From JBFMFH01 sp040752275 (GTDB lineage: Bacteria; Acidobacteriota; Vicinamibacteria; Vicinamibacterales; JAKQTR01), in assembly GCA_040752275.1 (NCBI GenBank), contig JBFMFH010000030.1, positions 1 through 28,510 on the forward strand: DNA of 28,510 bases, read 5' to 3'. Every line of letters starts with the position of its first letter. Positions within the stretch are counted from its first letter, which is position 1. Shown piece by piece: positions 7,618 through 16,193 of this stretch. Position numbers and translations under genes: made by a program. Below the pieces are notes generated by a model, which saw only the letters and a program-made list of their open reading frames with translations, did no database searches and was not told where the DNA came from.

Positions 7618-9339
7618 ATGCCTTGCCACGCCAGCATGCCCGGCGCGTTGGATCCGTCCCCCCGGCAGCCGGGGTCGCTGCGGCACCGATCGGCCGCTAT
7701 CACCGAAGGCCCGTCACGGGCGCCGGCGCGCGCGATGCTCAAGGCGACCGGGCTGACCGACGACGACTTGGCCCGTCCACTGATCGGGATCGCGAACACC
7801 TGGATCGAAATTGGTCCCTGCAACTTCCACCTTCGCCGCCTTGCCGGCGAGGTGAAAGCGGGGGTAAGTGAGGCCGGCGGCACGCCCCTCGAGTTCAATA
7901 CGATCGCGATCTCGGACGGCATCACGATGGGGGCCGAGGGCATGCGGGCTTCGCTGGTGAGCCGGGAGGTCATCGCCGACTCCATCGAGCTCTGCACGCG
8001 GGGACACCATCTCGATGCCCTCGTCGTGCTCTGCGGATGCGACAAGACCATTCCCGCGGCGGTCATGTCCCTGGCGCGCCTGAACGTGCCGGGACTGGTG
8101 TTCTACGGCGGTTCCATCGACGCCGGGTCGTTTCACGACCGGGATGTCACCATCCAGGACGTCTTCGAAGCGGTCGGCGCCCGGGCCGCAGGCCGCATGA
8201 CGGACGGTGATCTGATGGAACTGGAGAACCACGCCTGTCCCGGCCCCGGCGCCTGCGGCGGGCAGTTCACCGCCAACACCATGGCCACCGCCTGCGAGTT
8301 CCTGGGCATCGCCCCCATGGGCAGCGCCGCGATTCCCGCCATGGCCGCCGGCAAGGACCCTGCGGCGCGGCGGGCGGGCAGGCTCGTGATGGACCTGCTG
8401 CGCGGCGGCGTGCTGCCACGCCACATTCTCACGCGGGCGGCCATCGAGAACGCCGTAGCCGGCGTTGTGGCCACCGGCGGTTCGACCAACGCCGTCCTCC
8501 ATCTCCTTGCGATCGCGCGCGAAGCCGGCGTGCCCCTGCACATCGACGACTTCAATCCCATCAGCGACCGGGTGCCGCTGCTGGCCGACCTCAAGCCCGG
8601 CGGGCGGTTCGTCTCAGTCGATCTCTACAGGGCCGGTGGGATTCCGCTGGTGGCCAAGCGGCTGCTCGCGGCCGGCCTGTTGCATCCCGACGAACTGACG
8701 GTGACCGGCCGCACGATCGGAGAGGAGGCCGCGGAGGCCGTCGAGACGGCCGGGCAAGAGGTGGTACGTCCGTGGGATCGTCCCATCACACCCAGCGGCG
8801 GCCTCGTCATCCTGCGCGGCTCGCTGGCCCCCGATGGAGCCGTCGTCAAGGTGGCCGGCCACGCCCGGCGGTTCCATCGCGGTCCCGCGCGCGTGTTCGA
8901 CGGCGAAGAGGCGGCGTTCGCCGCCGTGCAGAGCGGACGGATTCGGCCGGGCGACGTCGTGGTGATCCGCTACGAAGGACCGCGGGGCGGACCAGGCATG
9001 CGCGAGATGCTGGGTGTCACGGCCGCCATCCAAGGCGCCGGCCTGGGCGAACAGGTGGCCTTGCTCACGGACGGGAGGTTCTCGGGCGCGACCAGGGGCC
9101 TCATGGCCGGACACGTCTCGCCGGAGGCGAGTGAAGGCGGTCCCATCGCCGCCATCCGTGATGACGATGCCGTCGTGTTCGATGTCGAGCGGCGCCGGCT
9201 CGATGTTGAGATCGGGACCGACGAACTGGCCGCCCGCCTCGCGGCATGGTCGCCTCCAACCCCGCGATACGCGTCAGGCGTGATGGCGAAGTACGCACGG
9301 CTGGTGTCGGCGGCATCGACCGGCGCGGTGACGGGGTAG
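7618..9339 (+). CDS. ilvD: Dihydroxy-acid dehydratase
   Basis: This is the iron-sulfur enzyme that dehydrates 2,3-dihydroxy-3-methyl acids to 2-keto acids in valine, isoleucine and leucine synthesis. It has 573 residues from the 7618 ATG. Family signatures are I-G-P-C-N (C68), L-C-G-C-D-K-T (C141), C-P-G-P-G-A-C-G-G (C207/C213), G-G-S-T-N-A-V and G-R-F-S-G-A-T-R-G near the C-terminus. These cysteines are the usual cluster ligands. The start is uncertain: a TTG at 7600 and an ATG at 7636 are in frame and none has a clear Shine-Dalgarno. Family similarity begins about 24 residues after 7618. It heads the ilvDBNC run; ilvB begins only four nt after its stop. Confidence 0.96.
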   Translation: MPCHASMPGALDPSPRQPGSLRHRSAAITEGPSRAPARAMLKATGLTDDDLARPLIGIANTWIEIGPCNFHLRRLAGEVKAGVSEAGGTPLEFNTIAISDGITMGAEGMRASLVSREVIADSIELCTRGHHLDALVVLCGCDKTIPAAVMSLARLNVPGLVFYGGSIDAGSFHDRDVTIQDVFEAVGARAAGRMTDGDLMELENHACPGPGACGGQFTANTMATACEFLGIAPMGSAAIPAMAAGKDPAARRAGRLVMDLLRGGVLPRHILTRAAIENAVAGVVATGGSTNAVLHLLAIAREAGVPLHIDDFNPISDRVPLLADLKPGGRFVSVDLYRAGGIPLVAKRLLAAGLLHPDELTVTGRTIGEEAAEAVETAGQEVVRPWDRPITPSGGLVILRGSLAPDGAVVKVAGHARRFHRGPARVFDGEEAAFAAVQSGRIRPGDVVVIRYEGPRGGPGMREMLGVTAAIQGAGLGEQVALLTDGRFSGATRGLMAGHVSPEASEGGPIAAIRDDDAVVFDVERRRLDVEIGTDELAARLAAWSPPTPRYASGVMAKYARLVSAASTGAVTG

Positions 9340-9342
9340 GCC

Positions 9343-11049
9343 GTGGTGTTGACAGGTGCACAGACCCTCTGGGAATGCCTCGTCCGGGAAGGCGTCGAGG
9401 TGGTGTTCGGATACCCGGGAGGGGCCATCCTCCCCGTCTACGACGCCATGCTGGACTACCCCGTGCGGCACGTACTGGTCCGCCACGAGCAGGGCGCCGT
9501 GCACATGGCCGATGGCTACGCGAGGGCGTCCAACCGCGTGGGCGTCGCCATGGCGACCTCAGGCCCGGGCGCGACCAACATGGTGACCGGCATCGCGACG
9601 GCGATGATGGACTCGTCGCCCATCGTCTGCATCACGGGACAGGTCGGCAGCGGTCTCATCGGATCCGACGCCTTTCAGGAGACCGACATCACGGGCATCA
9701 CGCTGCCCATCACGAAGCACAACTACCTGGTGACGAGAGCCGATGACGTGGCCGAGACCATCCGGGAGGCCTTCTACATCGCGCGATCCGGGCGGCCGGG
9801 GCCGGTACTGATCGACATCACCAAGGACGCTCAGCAGGGCACCTGTGACTTTGTCTGGCCGGCCGGCCCGAAGCTGCCCGGCTATCGGCCCGTGCACACG
9901 CCCAGGCCCGAAGCGATTCAGCAGGCTCTCGATCTGATCAACGGCGCGGCACGTCCCATCATCCTCGCGGGCCACGGCGTGATCCAGTCTGGCGCATCCG
10001 ACGTCGTTCTCGAACTGGCCGAGCGCGCCCAGATTCCCATTGCGATGACGCTGCTGGGCATCGGGAGCGTCCCGGCCAGCCACCCGCTGAACCTGGGCAT
10101 GATGGGCATGCACGGCGAGGCCTGGGTCAACTCGGCCATTCAGGGTGCCGATCTCCTGCTGGCGTTCGGCATGCGGTTCGATGATCGGGTGACCGGAAAT
10201 CCCGCGACCTACGCTCCGCTGGCGAAGAAGGTCCATGTGGAGATCGACCCGAGCGAGATCGGCAAGAACGTCAGCGTCGACGTGGCCCTGGTCGGCGACC
10301 TGCGGGCAGTGCTCGAGGGAATCGTGCCGAACGTCGTGGCCGGCAACCACTCGACGTGGCTGGACCGCATCCGGTCGCTCAAGGGGGATTCGGCGGTCCG
10401 CGACATCACGAACCTGCCGGACAGCGGCCACTTGTACGCCGCTCACGTCATCCAGGATCTGTGGCACGAGACACCGGCCGATGCGGTGGTGGTCACCGAC
10501 GTCGGCCAGCACCAGATGTGGGAGGCGCAGTACTACCGGCACGAAACCCCGCGGTCGCTCATCACCTCCGGTGGCCTGGGGACCATGGGCTTCGCCTTGC
10601 CGGCGGCGATCGGCGCCAAGATCGCCAGGCCGGACGCGGAAATCTGGGCGATCGTCGGTGACGGGGGATTCCAGATGACGATGGCCGAACTGGCCACCAT
10701 CATCCAGGAATCGCTGGACATCAACGTGGCCATCATCAACAACGGGTACCTCGGCATGGTCCGGCAGTTTCAGGAGTTCTTCTACATGCGCCGGTACGCA
10801 GCGACGCCGCTCGTCAACCCCGACTTCTGCACGATCGCCAGCGCGTACGGGTTGATGTCGATGTCGGTCAGCCGGCGCAGTGAGGTCACTCCGGCAGTCC
10901 GGCAGGCACGTCACCATCGGGGCACGGTCGTGATCGATTTCAAAGTCGAACAGGAGGATTCGGTCTACCCGATGGTGCCGGCGGGCGGCGATCTCCACGA
11001 CATGATCCGGCGCCCGAGTCCCATCGCAGAAACAGGAGCCGCCCCATGA
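9343..11049 (+). CDS. ilvB: Acetolactate synthase large (catalytic) subunit
   Basis: This ThDP- and FAD-dependent enzyme condenses pyruvate with pyruvate or 2-ketobutyrate, the first common step of branched-chain amino-acid synthesis. It has 568 residues. The catalytic glutamate is E49 in R-H-E-Q-G-A. The ThDP/Mg motif runs from G-D-G at 439-441 to N-N at 466-467. V-Y-P-M-V-P-A-G lies near the C-terminus at 541-548. The start is GTG at 9343, in tight coupling to ilvD. An adjacent GTG at 9346 is equally possible, since the GGGGTAGG upstream suits either. It overlaps ilvN by the ATGA at 11046-11049, indicating translational coupling with its regulatory subunit. Confidence 0.97.
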   Translation: MVLTGAQTLWECLVREGVEVVFGYPGGAILPVYDAMLDYPVRHVLVRHEQGAVHMADGYARASNRVGVAMATSGPGATNMVTGIATAMMDSSPIVCITGQVGSGLIGSDAFQETDITGITLPITKHNYLVTRADDVAETIREAFYIARSGRPGPVLIDITKDAQQGTCDFVWPAGPKLPGYRPVHTPRPEAIQQALDLINGAARPIILAGHGVIQSGASDVVLELAERAQIPIAMTLLGIGSVPASHPLNLGMMGMHGEAWVNSAIQGADLLLAFGMRFDDRVTGNPATYAPLAKKVHVEIDPSEIGKNVSVDVALVGDLRAVLEGIVPNVVAGNHSTWLDRIRSLKGDSAVRDITNLPDSGHLYAAHVIQDLWHETPADAVVVTDVGQHQMWEAQYYRHETPRSLITSGGLGTMGFALPAAIGAKIARPDAEIWAIVGDGGFQMTMAELATIIQESLDINVAIINNGYLGMVRQFQEFFYMRRYAATPLVNPDFCTIASAYGLMSMSVSRRSEVTPAVRQARHHRGTVVIDFKVEQEDSVYPMVPAGGDLHDMIRRPSPIAETGAAP

Positions 11050-11579
11050 CCACCACATATATTGTCAGGGCCGAAGACCGGCCCGGCGTGTTGACGCGCG
11101 TCACCGAGGTGTTCCGCCGCCGGGCATTCAACGTCGAATCGCTGACCGTCGGTCACACCGAGACGCCCGGGACGTCCCGCATGACCATTGTCGTGGACAC
11201 GAGCGTAGATGCTGCGCGCCGCCTGGAGGCCCACTTGTACAAGCTGGTCAACGTGCTGCACGTGGACGTCGTGACGGAGCAGCCGGCGGTGTTCCGCGAT
11301 CTGGCGATGATCAAGGTCGCGGCAACTCAGGAGACGCGAGCGCAGGTCATGCAACTCGCCGACGTGTTTCGGGCCCGCGTCATTGACGTCTCACCCTCGT
11401 CGATGGTGGTCGAGATCACCGGAACCGAGGAGAAGATCGACGGGTTCGTCGACGTGCTGCGGCCCTACACGATTCTGGAGATGGCCCGGACCGGCCGCGT
11501 CGCGATGCGCCGGGGTCAGGCCGAGCTTGCCGCGGCCCGGACTGACCTGCCTGCGGCCGAGGACGGCGTCGCGGCCTGA
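11046..11579 (+). CDS. ilvN: Acetolactate synthase small (regulatory) subunit
   Basis: This 177-residue partner of the large subunit stimulates catalysis and confers valine feedback inhibition in characterised homologues. An N-terminal ACT domain (about 3-75) carries E-D-R-P-G-V-L and R-R-A-F-N-V-E-S-L-T-V-G. The C-terminal small-subunit domain spans about 84-160, with D-L-A-M-I-K-V and a T-G-T-E-E-K-I segment. The last 25 residues are Ala-rich and not conserved in type. The ATG overlaps the ilvB stop, so the two are probably made in fixed ratio. It can also be named ilvH; the choice of symbol is arbitrary. Confidence 0.95.
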   Translation: MTTTYIVRAEDRPGVLTRVTEVFRRRAFNVESLTVGHTETPGTSRMTIVVDTSVDAARRLEAHLYKLVNVLHVDVVTEQPAVFRDLAMIKVAATQETRAQVMQLADVFRARVIDVSPSSMVVEITGTEEKIDGFVDVLRPYTILEMARTGRVAMRRGQAELAAARTDLPAAEDGVAA

Positions 11580-11616
11580 CGAGGCCGGCGTCCGGTCGAA
11601 CTGAGGAGATGCGAAG

Positions 11617-12675
11617 GTGAGCCACATGTACTACGACAACGATGCGGACCTCGGGGTGATCCGGCGACGCAAAGTCGCCGTCATCGGCTTCGGATCCCAG
11701 GGTCACGCCCATGCAATGAACCTCGCGGACAGCGGCGTCGACGTCCGCGTGGCTCTGCGTGCCGGCAGCCACTCGGCCGAGAAGGCGCGATCCTCAGGGC
11801 TGGCGGTGACATCGATCGCCGAAGCGGCGTCGTGGGCGGACGTCATCATGATGCTCGCACCGGATACGGAGCAGCCGGCCATCTATGCGTCCGACGTCGA
11901 GCCGGCACTCGCACCGGGCAAGGCGCTCTTCTTCGCTCACGGGTTCAACATCCACTTCGGGACCATCGCCCCGCCGCCCTTCGTGGATGTGGCCATGGTG
12001 GCGCCCAAGTCGCCGGGTCACCGGGTGAGAGAGGTATTCGTGGCCGGAGGCGGCACGCCGGCCCTGCTGGCCGTGCATCAGGACGCGAGTGGAGCGACGA
12101 AGGCGCTCGCGCTGTCGTATGGGAAGGCTCTCGGCGTCACCCGTGCCGGCGTCATCGAAACGACATTCGCCGAGGAGACCGAAACCGATCTGTTCGGGGA
12201 GCAGGCCGTGCTGTGCGGCGGCGTGAGCGCGCTCGTGAAGGCCGGCTTCGACACCCTCGTCGAGGCAGGCTACCAGCCTGAAATCGCGTACTTCGAGTGC
12301 GTCCACGAACTGAAGCTGATCGTCGACCTGATCTACCGCGGCGGGCTCAACTACATGCGCTACTCCGTGAGCGACACCGCCGAACACGGCGACTACACGG
12401 GCGGGCCGCGCATCGTCACCGACGCAACGCGGGCCGAGATGCGCCAGATGCTGGCGGAGATCCGAAGCGGCGCGTACGCCCGCGCCTGGATCGCCGAGAA
12501 CGCCGACGGGCGTCCGCGCTTCTCGGCCATGCGCCGCAGGGAGCAGCAGCACGCCGTGGAGCGCGTCGGTGCGAAACTGCGGGCGATGATGCCCTTCCTG
12601 GATCCGGTGACCGTCCTGCCGCAGCATCAGAACGCCCCGCTTCCGCCGCAGCCTGCTGGCATGCGCGACCGCTAG
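11617..12675 (+). CDS. ilvC: Ketol-acid reductoisomerase, class I
   Basis: This enzyme converts acetolactate and acetohydroxybutyrate to dihydroxy acids with NADPH and Mg2+, feeding dihydroxy-acid dehydratase. It has 352 residues, the usual class I length. The Rossmann motif G-F-G-S-Q-G is at 24-29, followed by A-L-R-A-G-S-H-S-A-E-K-A (47-57), a serine-rich loop typical of NADPH use. H108 is the active-site histidine. Metal ligands are D191, E195, E227 and E231. The GTG start at 11617 is supported by GAGGAG at 11603-11608; an in-frame ATG at 11626 is less well placed. The stop TAG shares the bases CTAG with the stop of the convergent gene. Confidence 0.97.
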   Translation: MSHMYYDNDADLGVIRRRKVAVIGFGSQGHAHAMNLADSGVDVRVALRAGSHSAEKARSSGLAVTSIAEAASWADVIMMLAPDTEQPAIYASDVEPALAPGKALFFAHGFNIHFGTIAPPPFVDVAMVAPKSPGHRVREVFVAGGGTPALLAVHQDASGATKALALSYGKALGVTRAGVIETTFAEETETDLFGEQAVLCGGVSALVKAGFDTLVEAGYQPEIAYFECVHELKLIVDLIYRGGLNYMRYSVSDTAEHGDYTGGPRIVTDATRAEMRQMLAEIRSGAYARAWIAENADGRPRFSAMRRREQQHAVERVGAKLRAMMPFLDPVTVLPQHQNAPLPPQPAGMRDR

Positions 12676-15071
12676 CGCCCGGGCAGCTTGACGTCGCGGA
12701 AGGCGACGAGCGAGCGGCCGAGCATCTCGATCTCTTCGTGCGTGATGCGCTTCCGCACCTTCCCGAGCATGACCGTGAAGTGCGCGATCTCGAAGTCCTG
12801 CGCGGGGAATCCCACGTTGCCGCGGTCGGGATCGTTGCTGTCGATGATGGCGCTGCCGTCACCGTCGATGAAAACGAACCAGGGAATCCCGCCGGGCTTC
12901 GGGTTGTATGTCGCCAGCAGGTCCTTGCCGCCGAGCATGCGATCCGTGTCGATGCCGAGCGTGACGAAGTCCTTGGCGAGGATCGGGGCGATGTCCGGGA
13001 GCGCCATCCAGGCGCCCTGCCTGTGGCACCACCCTCACCATGGAGCGTTGAACCAGAGGAAGAGGGTCTTGTCCTCTCTCTTCGCCTGCTTCAACGCGGC
13101 CGCGAAGAGCGGGGTGGCGTCGACATAGTCGGGCTTGAATGACAGCAGGAACTCGTTGAGCTTCTTCGTGTCCCAGGCCGCGAGCCCTTCGCCAGCGGCC
13201 TTGAACGGCTTCGCGGGTCTGCTGGCGAGCACGGCGCCCTCGGCATCGAGGATCGTGAAATACGGGAGGCGGCCCTTCGCACCCGGCACGTTGTACTTCG
13301 CCGCCAGTACCCGGTTCTCCGCTCGTTCGGCGCGCACCACTTCGTACTCGTAGAGCAGCGTACGCGCCACCTCCCCCCGGGTCGTGCCGAGCACGAGGTC
13401 GCGTGAAGCCCTGTCGGCACTGTCTGCCCACATGATGAGGACCCGCCGGTTCTCCTTCCGGGCGAGCGCCATCTTCTCGGACAGCCTCGCGCCGGCATCG
13501 GGCAAGTAGGTGGGCAGCGGCGCGGTGACGGCCACCCTGGCCGGCACGGACTGGCGGTAGCCGGCGGAGGTGGCGATCTCGACCATGAGTGAGCCCGGAT
13601 CGCGGCCGCTCCTGGCGGTCAGCGAGAACGGGGGAAGCGCCGCGGTGGCACCGGCGGCAATCGACGGTACGCGGATGACGCCATTCGCCACCTCGATCCT
13701 TGGATTCGCTGACGTCACCGTGACGGTGACGTCCCTGGCCTCGGCCCAGGGGTTGAACAGGGAGAGCGAGACGTCGGCTTTCTCCTCCTCGGGCAATTGG
13801 CGTCCCTGGAGGTCCCAGTACAGGGGAATCACTCGCGTGGCTGCGGCGGGCTCGCCGAGGGCCGCGAACCTGCCGACGACACCGTCACTGCAGGCCGCGC
13901 ATCCGGTCGGGACCGAGGCAAAGGACCGCGCGGCCTCGTCGCGTCGGTACACGTCGGTGCCGTTTACGACGAACTCGTTCGCCCCGTCGCCGTCGACGTC
14001 TCCAATGGCCACCGACCCGATGGTGCGGGTCTGGAGCACGTCGGACTCCCACGTCGCGACGAAGTCGCGCCGGCCATCGAACGAGAACACGTGGAGCCTC
14101 GCCCCTGCCTCGCGCTCGTCGATCCGTCCCATTTCGAATACGCCGACGACGATATCGGGGCGGCCATTCCCTGTGACGTCACCGATCGCGAACGCCTGCG
14201 TCACGGCCATCGGGCCGGCTCCGGAATTCGATGCCCGAAGCCCGTCCGTCATGAGGTACGGGCTCTGCCACAGCACCGGGTAGTCGACTCGATCGGCGAG
14301 TTTCCGGTGCTGATAGACGGTCACCTTCCCACCGGTGCCGCCGGCCACGATCTCGTTCCTGCCATCGCCGTCGACGTCGCCAATGCGCACGAGCGAGACG
14401 GACGCATTGACGGTGGAGAGCTCGGCCGTCGCCACCCAGGCTGATCCGTTCTGTCCCTTCAGAACGGAGATGGTCGCGCCAGCCGAGACGAGGTCGGCCT
14501 TCCGGTCGTTGTCGACGTCACCGACGGCAACGGCAGTACCCGAACCGGAAAGCTGAATCTTCCCCAGGCTCTTCAGTGTGTCGCCCTCGGCGGTGAGCAC
14601 GTCGATCTCGCGGCCGACGGGAGGGCCCGGCACTCTACGCTGGAGGATCAGTTCGGCGGCGCCGTCACCGTCGACGTCACCCGCCGCGATCGCGGGGGGA
14701 GCGGATTCGGACGCCACGGCAAACGGGAAGTAACGCGGCACCTTCCCGTAGACGGTGAGGCCGAAGGCGTCGGCAACGATGACGTCGTCGAGGGAGTCGC
14801 CGTCGAGATCGGCGACGACCAGTGGGGCGTCCCGTCCGGTCATCACCGCCTCGGCTCGTCGCGTCGCCCAGTTCGCATCGACCGACCGGGGGCCGGCCTC
14901 CCAGACCGCCTCGAGTCCGCCGGCGCCCATTCGCCACGCCTGGAGGCGAAACGACGAGCCGCTGGTGACGAGCACGGCAGCCGGCGATGTCTGGGACTGC
15001 CCGGTGACGGCCTGATCCGCGAGCGCGAGCACGGCAATCGCCAGCGCGGCCGCAACGGTTCGTGTCTGCAT
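12672..15071 (-). CDS. Candidate selenoprotein: secreted VCBS-repeat protein with UGWC thioredoxin domain
   Basis: Read through one UGA (13037-13035), this frame gives 799 residues with Sec679. Translation starts at the ATG complementary to 15069-15071, right after AAGGGAGGGG. Residues 1-25 look like a signal peptide. FG-GAP/VCBS repeats with D-x-D-x-D-G calcium-type loops fill about 85-370. C391-A-A-C394 follows, then a beta-rich stretch (about 430-520). A first thioredoxin-like fold (about 530-645) has lost its C-x-x-C, reading W-A-D-S-A-D-R. A second (about 651-799) reads F-N-A-P-W-U-G-W-C-H-R, with a cis-proline-like G-G-I-P-W-F. The UGA replaces the expected first cysteine, and an adjacent hairpin fits a bacterial SECIS. 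A standard code would split it into 15071-13035 and 13007-12672. It probably acts as a periplasmic thiol/selenol oxidoreductase. The alternative is a recent nonsense mutation. It is downstream of a TonB-like gene. Confidence 0.78.
12997..13037 (-). promoter_or_regulatory. Candidate bacterial SECIS hairpin directly after an in-frame UGA
   Basis: In minus-strand RNA the UGA is followed by GGG, a bulged U, GGUGCCA, CAGGC, the loop AGGGC, GCCUG, a GA bulge, UGGCGCU and CCC. The arms pair as 3+7+5 base pairs, with two wobble pairs (U-G and G-U). The loop starts 16 nt after the UGA and its second base is G. These features match published rules for bacterial SECIS elements read by SelB: UGA-to-loop distance of about 16-37 nt and a G at the start of a small apical loop. 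The bulged U recalls the fdhF element. The fold was made by eye, with no energy calculation. Confidence 0.75.
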
Positions 15072-15120
15072 ACGCCCCTCCCTTCGGCCGCCGATCATAG
15101 CCGAATCCGCCCGCGGCCGG

Positions 15121-15831
15121 TTACTTCAGCGCAAACACGACGGTGACGGTCATGACGATGGGCACGGGTATGCCGTTGAGCAGCGTCGGCGTGAACTCCC
15201 ACTGGCGGACCGCGTCGAGGGCCGCCTGATCGAGCAGGGGAATCGACCGCAAGACGCGGGCCTGGGCGATTCGGCCGTCGCTACCGATAACGGCCTCGAG
15301 GATCACGACCCCTTGCACGTGCGCCGCCCGGGCGATGGCCGGATAGACGGGAGCGACGTCTCTGATCTTGGTCGGTGCCCTGAGGCCCGCGTGCATCCGG
15401 AGTGGTGCGACTGGTGCCGGCAGCGGAAGGGCCTCGGGCAGGCCCCTGGTGCCGGCACCCTCGATGACGGCCGCCAGTCCGCCCTCCACTCCGGCGGCTG
15501 GCTCGGGGTCCACGACGAGTCCGGGCTCGTCGCGAATCCCGCGCGGCGCTTCGAGCGGCGGCGCGGCCGGGTTCAGATCGGCAAAGCTCTTTCGGGCTGG
15601 TGGGCGGGCGGCTGGCGCCTGCGGCACCTCAGGCGGCGGCAGGGGTGCGGCCCACAGCCAGGTCAGCATCGACTGGGGAAGGGGCACGACGGCGGGTGCC
15701 AGCACGGGCACGATGACCATCGCCAGAATGATGACGGCGTGGATGAGCATCGAGAGCGGAACGGCGTACCACTGGCGCCCCCCCACCCGCACGTGCGGAG
15801 AGACGACGTCTCTGAACAGGTCGCGCGGCAT
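15121..15831 (-). CDS. TonB-like energy transducer protein
   Basis: This 236-residue inner-membrane protein has a TonB plan. A short cytosolic N-terminus precedes one membrane helix at about 26-47. A Pro/Ala-rich periplasmic spacer (about 55-145) follows. A C-terminal TonB domain (about 153-236) contains P-V-Y-P-A-I-A-R, V-I-L-E-A-V-I-G-S-D-G-R-I and A-L-D-A-V-R-Q-W-E-F-T-P. Homologues couple the proton-motive force to outer-membrane receptors. Here no ExbB, ExbD or receptor is adjacent, so it may serve unlinked partners or a signalling role. GGAGGAGG just before the ATG is a strong ribosome site. The candidate selenoprotein begins 49 bp downstream on the same strand, so co-transcription is likely. 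Confidence 0.9.
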   Translation of the reverse strand: MPRDLFRDVVSPHVRVGGRQWYAVPLSMLIHAVIILAMVIVPVLAPAVVPLPQSMLTWLWAAPLPPPEVPQAPAARPPARKSFADLNPAAPPLEAPRGIRDEPGLVVDPEPAAGVEGGLAAVIEGAGTRGLPEALPLPAPVAPLRMHAGLRAPTKIRDVAPVYPAIARAAHVQGVVILEAVIGSDGRIAQARVLRSIPLLDQAALDAVRQWEFTPTLLNGIPVPIVMTVTVVFALK

Positions 15832-16193
15832 GTTGCCTCCTCCTTGTGTCGCGAAGCGTGCACGTCACAAGGCGTCAGCTCTGGTCAGTGTGTCGCCTCT
15901 GATCAGTTAGACACCGTCGCCGCCACGGTGGAACCGCGCGGGCGAAGACGCGGTTGGCCGAGCGGTTACCTTCGGGACGCCTGGCTTGCGTCCCCCAGTG
16001 TGCTTACCTCGGCTGGAGCCGGTCGTCGATCTCGGAATGAACGGGCATCAGTGGGCATGTCCGGGCATCCGGGCGCGAGCCCCTTGACCCGCTGACTCTC
16101 AGGGCGACATTCACCACGTGGTCTGTTGTATTCCCGCTCCCCGGGGCGGCCTCGCGTCCAACGGTGAGCCGGCTGCGGTCACGGAGGTCTTCC
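15832..16193. other. Intergenic region between divergent tonB-like and LamG/PKD genes
   Basis: This 362-bp stretch has no supported reading frame. It holds the leader and presumed promoter of the minus-strand tonB-like gene, the related segments tctggtcag and tctgatcag near 15881-15906, three phased GGGCAT repeats (16043-16068) and a TTGACC at 16084-16089. The plus-strand ribosome site is GGAGG at 16183-16187. Confidence 0.6.
16043..16089 (+). promoter_or_regulatory. Phased GGGCAT repeats upstream of a TTGACC -35-like box
   Basis: GGGCAT occurs at 16043, 16053 and 16063, then GGGC at 16071. The exact 10-bp spacing would place the sites on one helix face. TTGACC follows at 16084. No convincing -10 is found 16-18 nt further on, so this is a possible activator array rather than a complete promoter. 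Confidence 0.3.

Noticed and set aside
7563..7871. Frame beginning M-I-I-S-L-T-E-C-V-P-L-F-I-V, rich in Ile, Leu and Val, as an attenuation leader peptide for ilvD
   Set aside because: The frame does not stop after the hydrophobic stretch but runs 102 codons into ilvD, has no ribosome site, and no terminator/antiterminator hairpins are visible.
12672..13007. Independent 111-residue gene starting at the ATG complementary to 13005-13007
   Set aside because: It has no ribosome site, begins in the middle of a thioredoxin fold and is in frame with the upstream gene through a single UGA; read-through explains it better.
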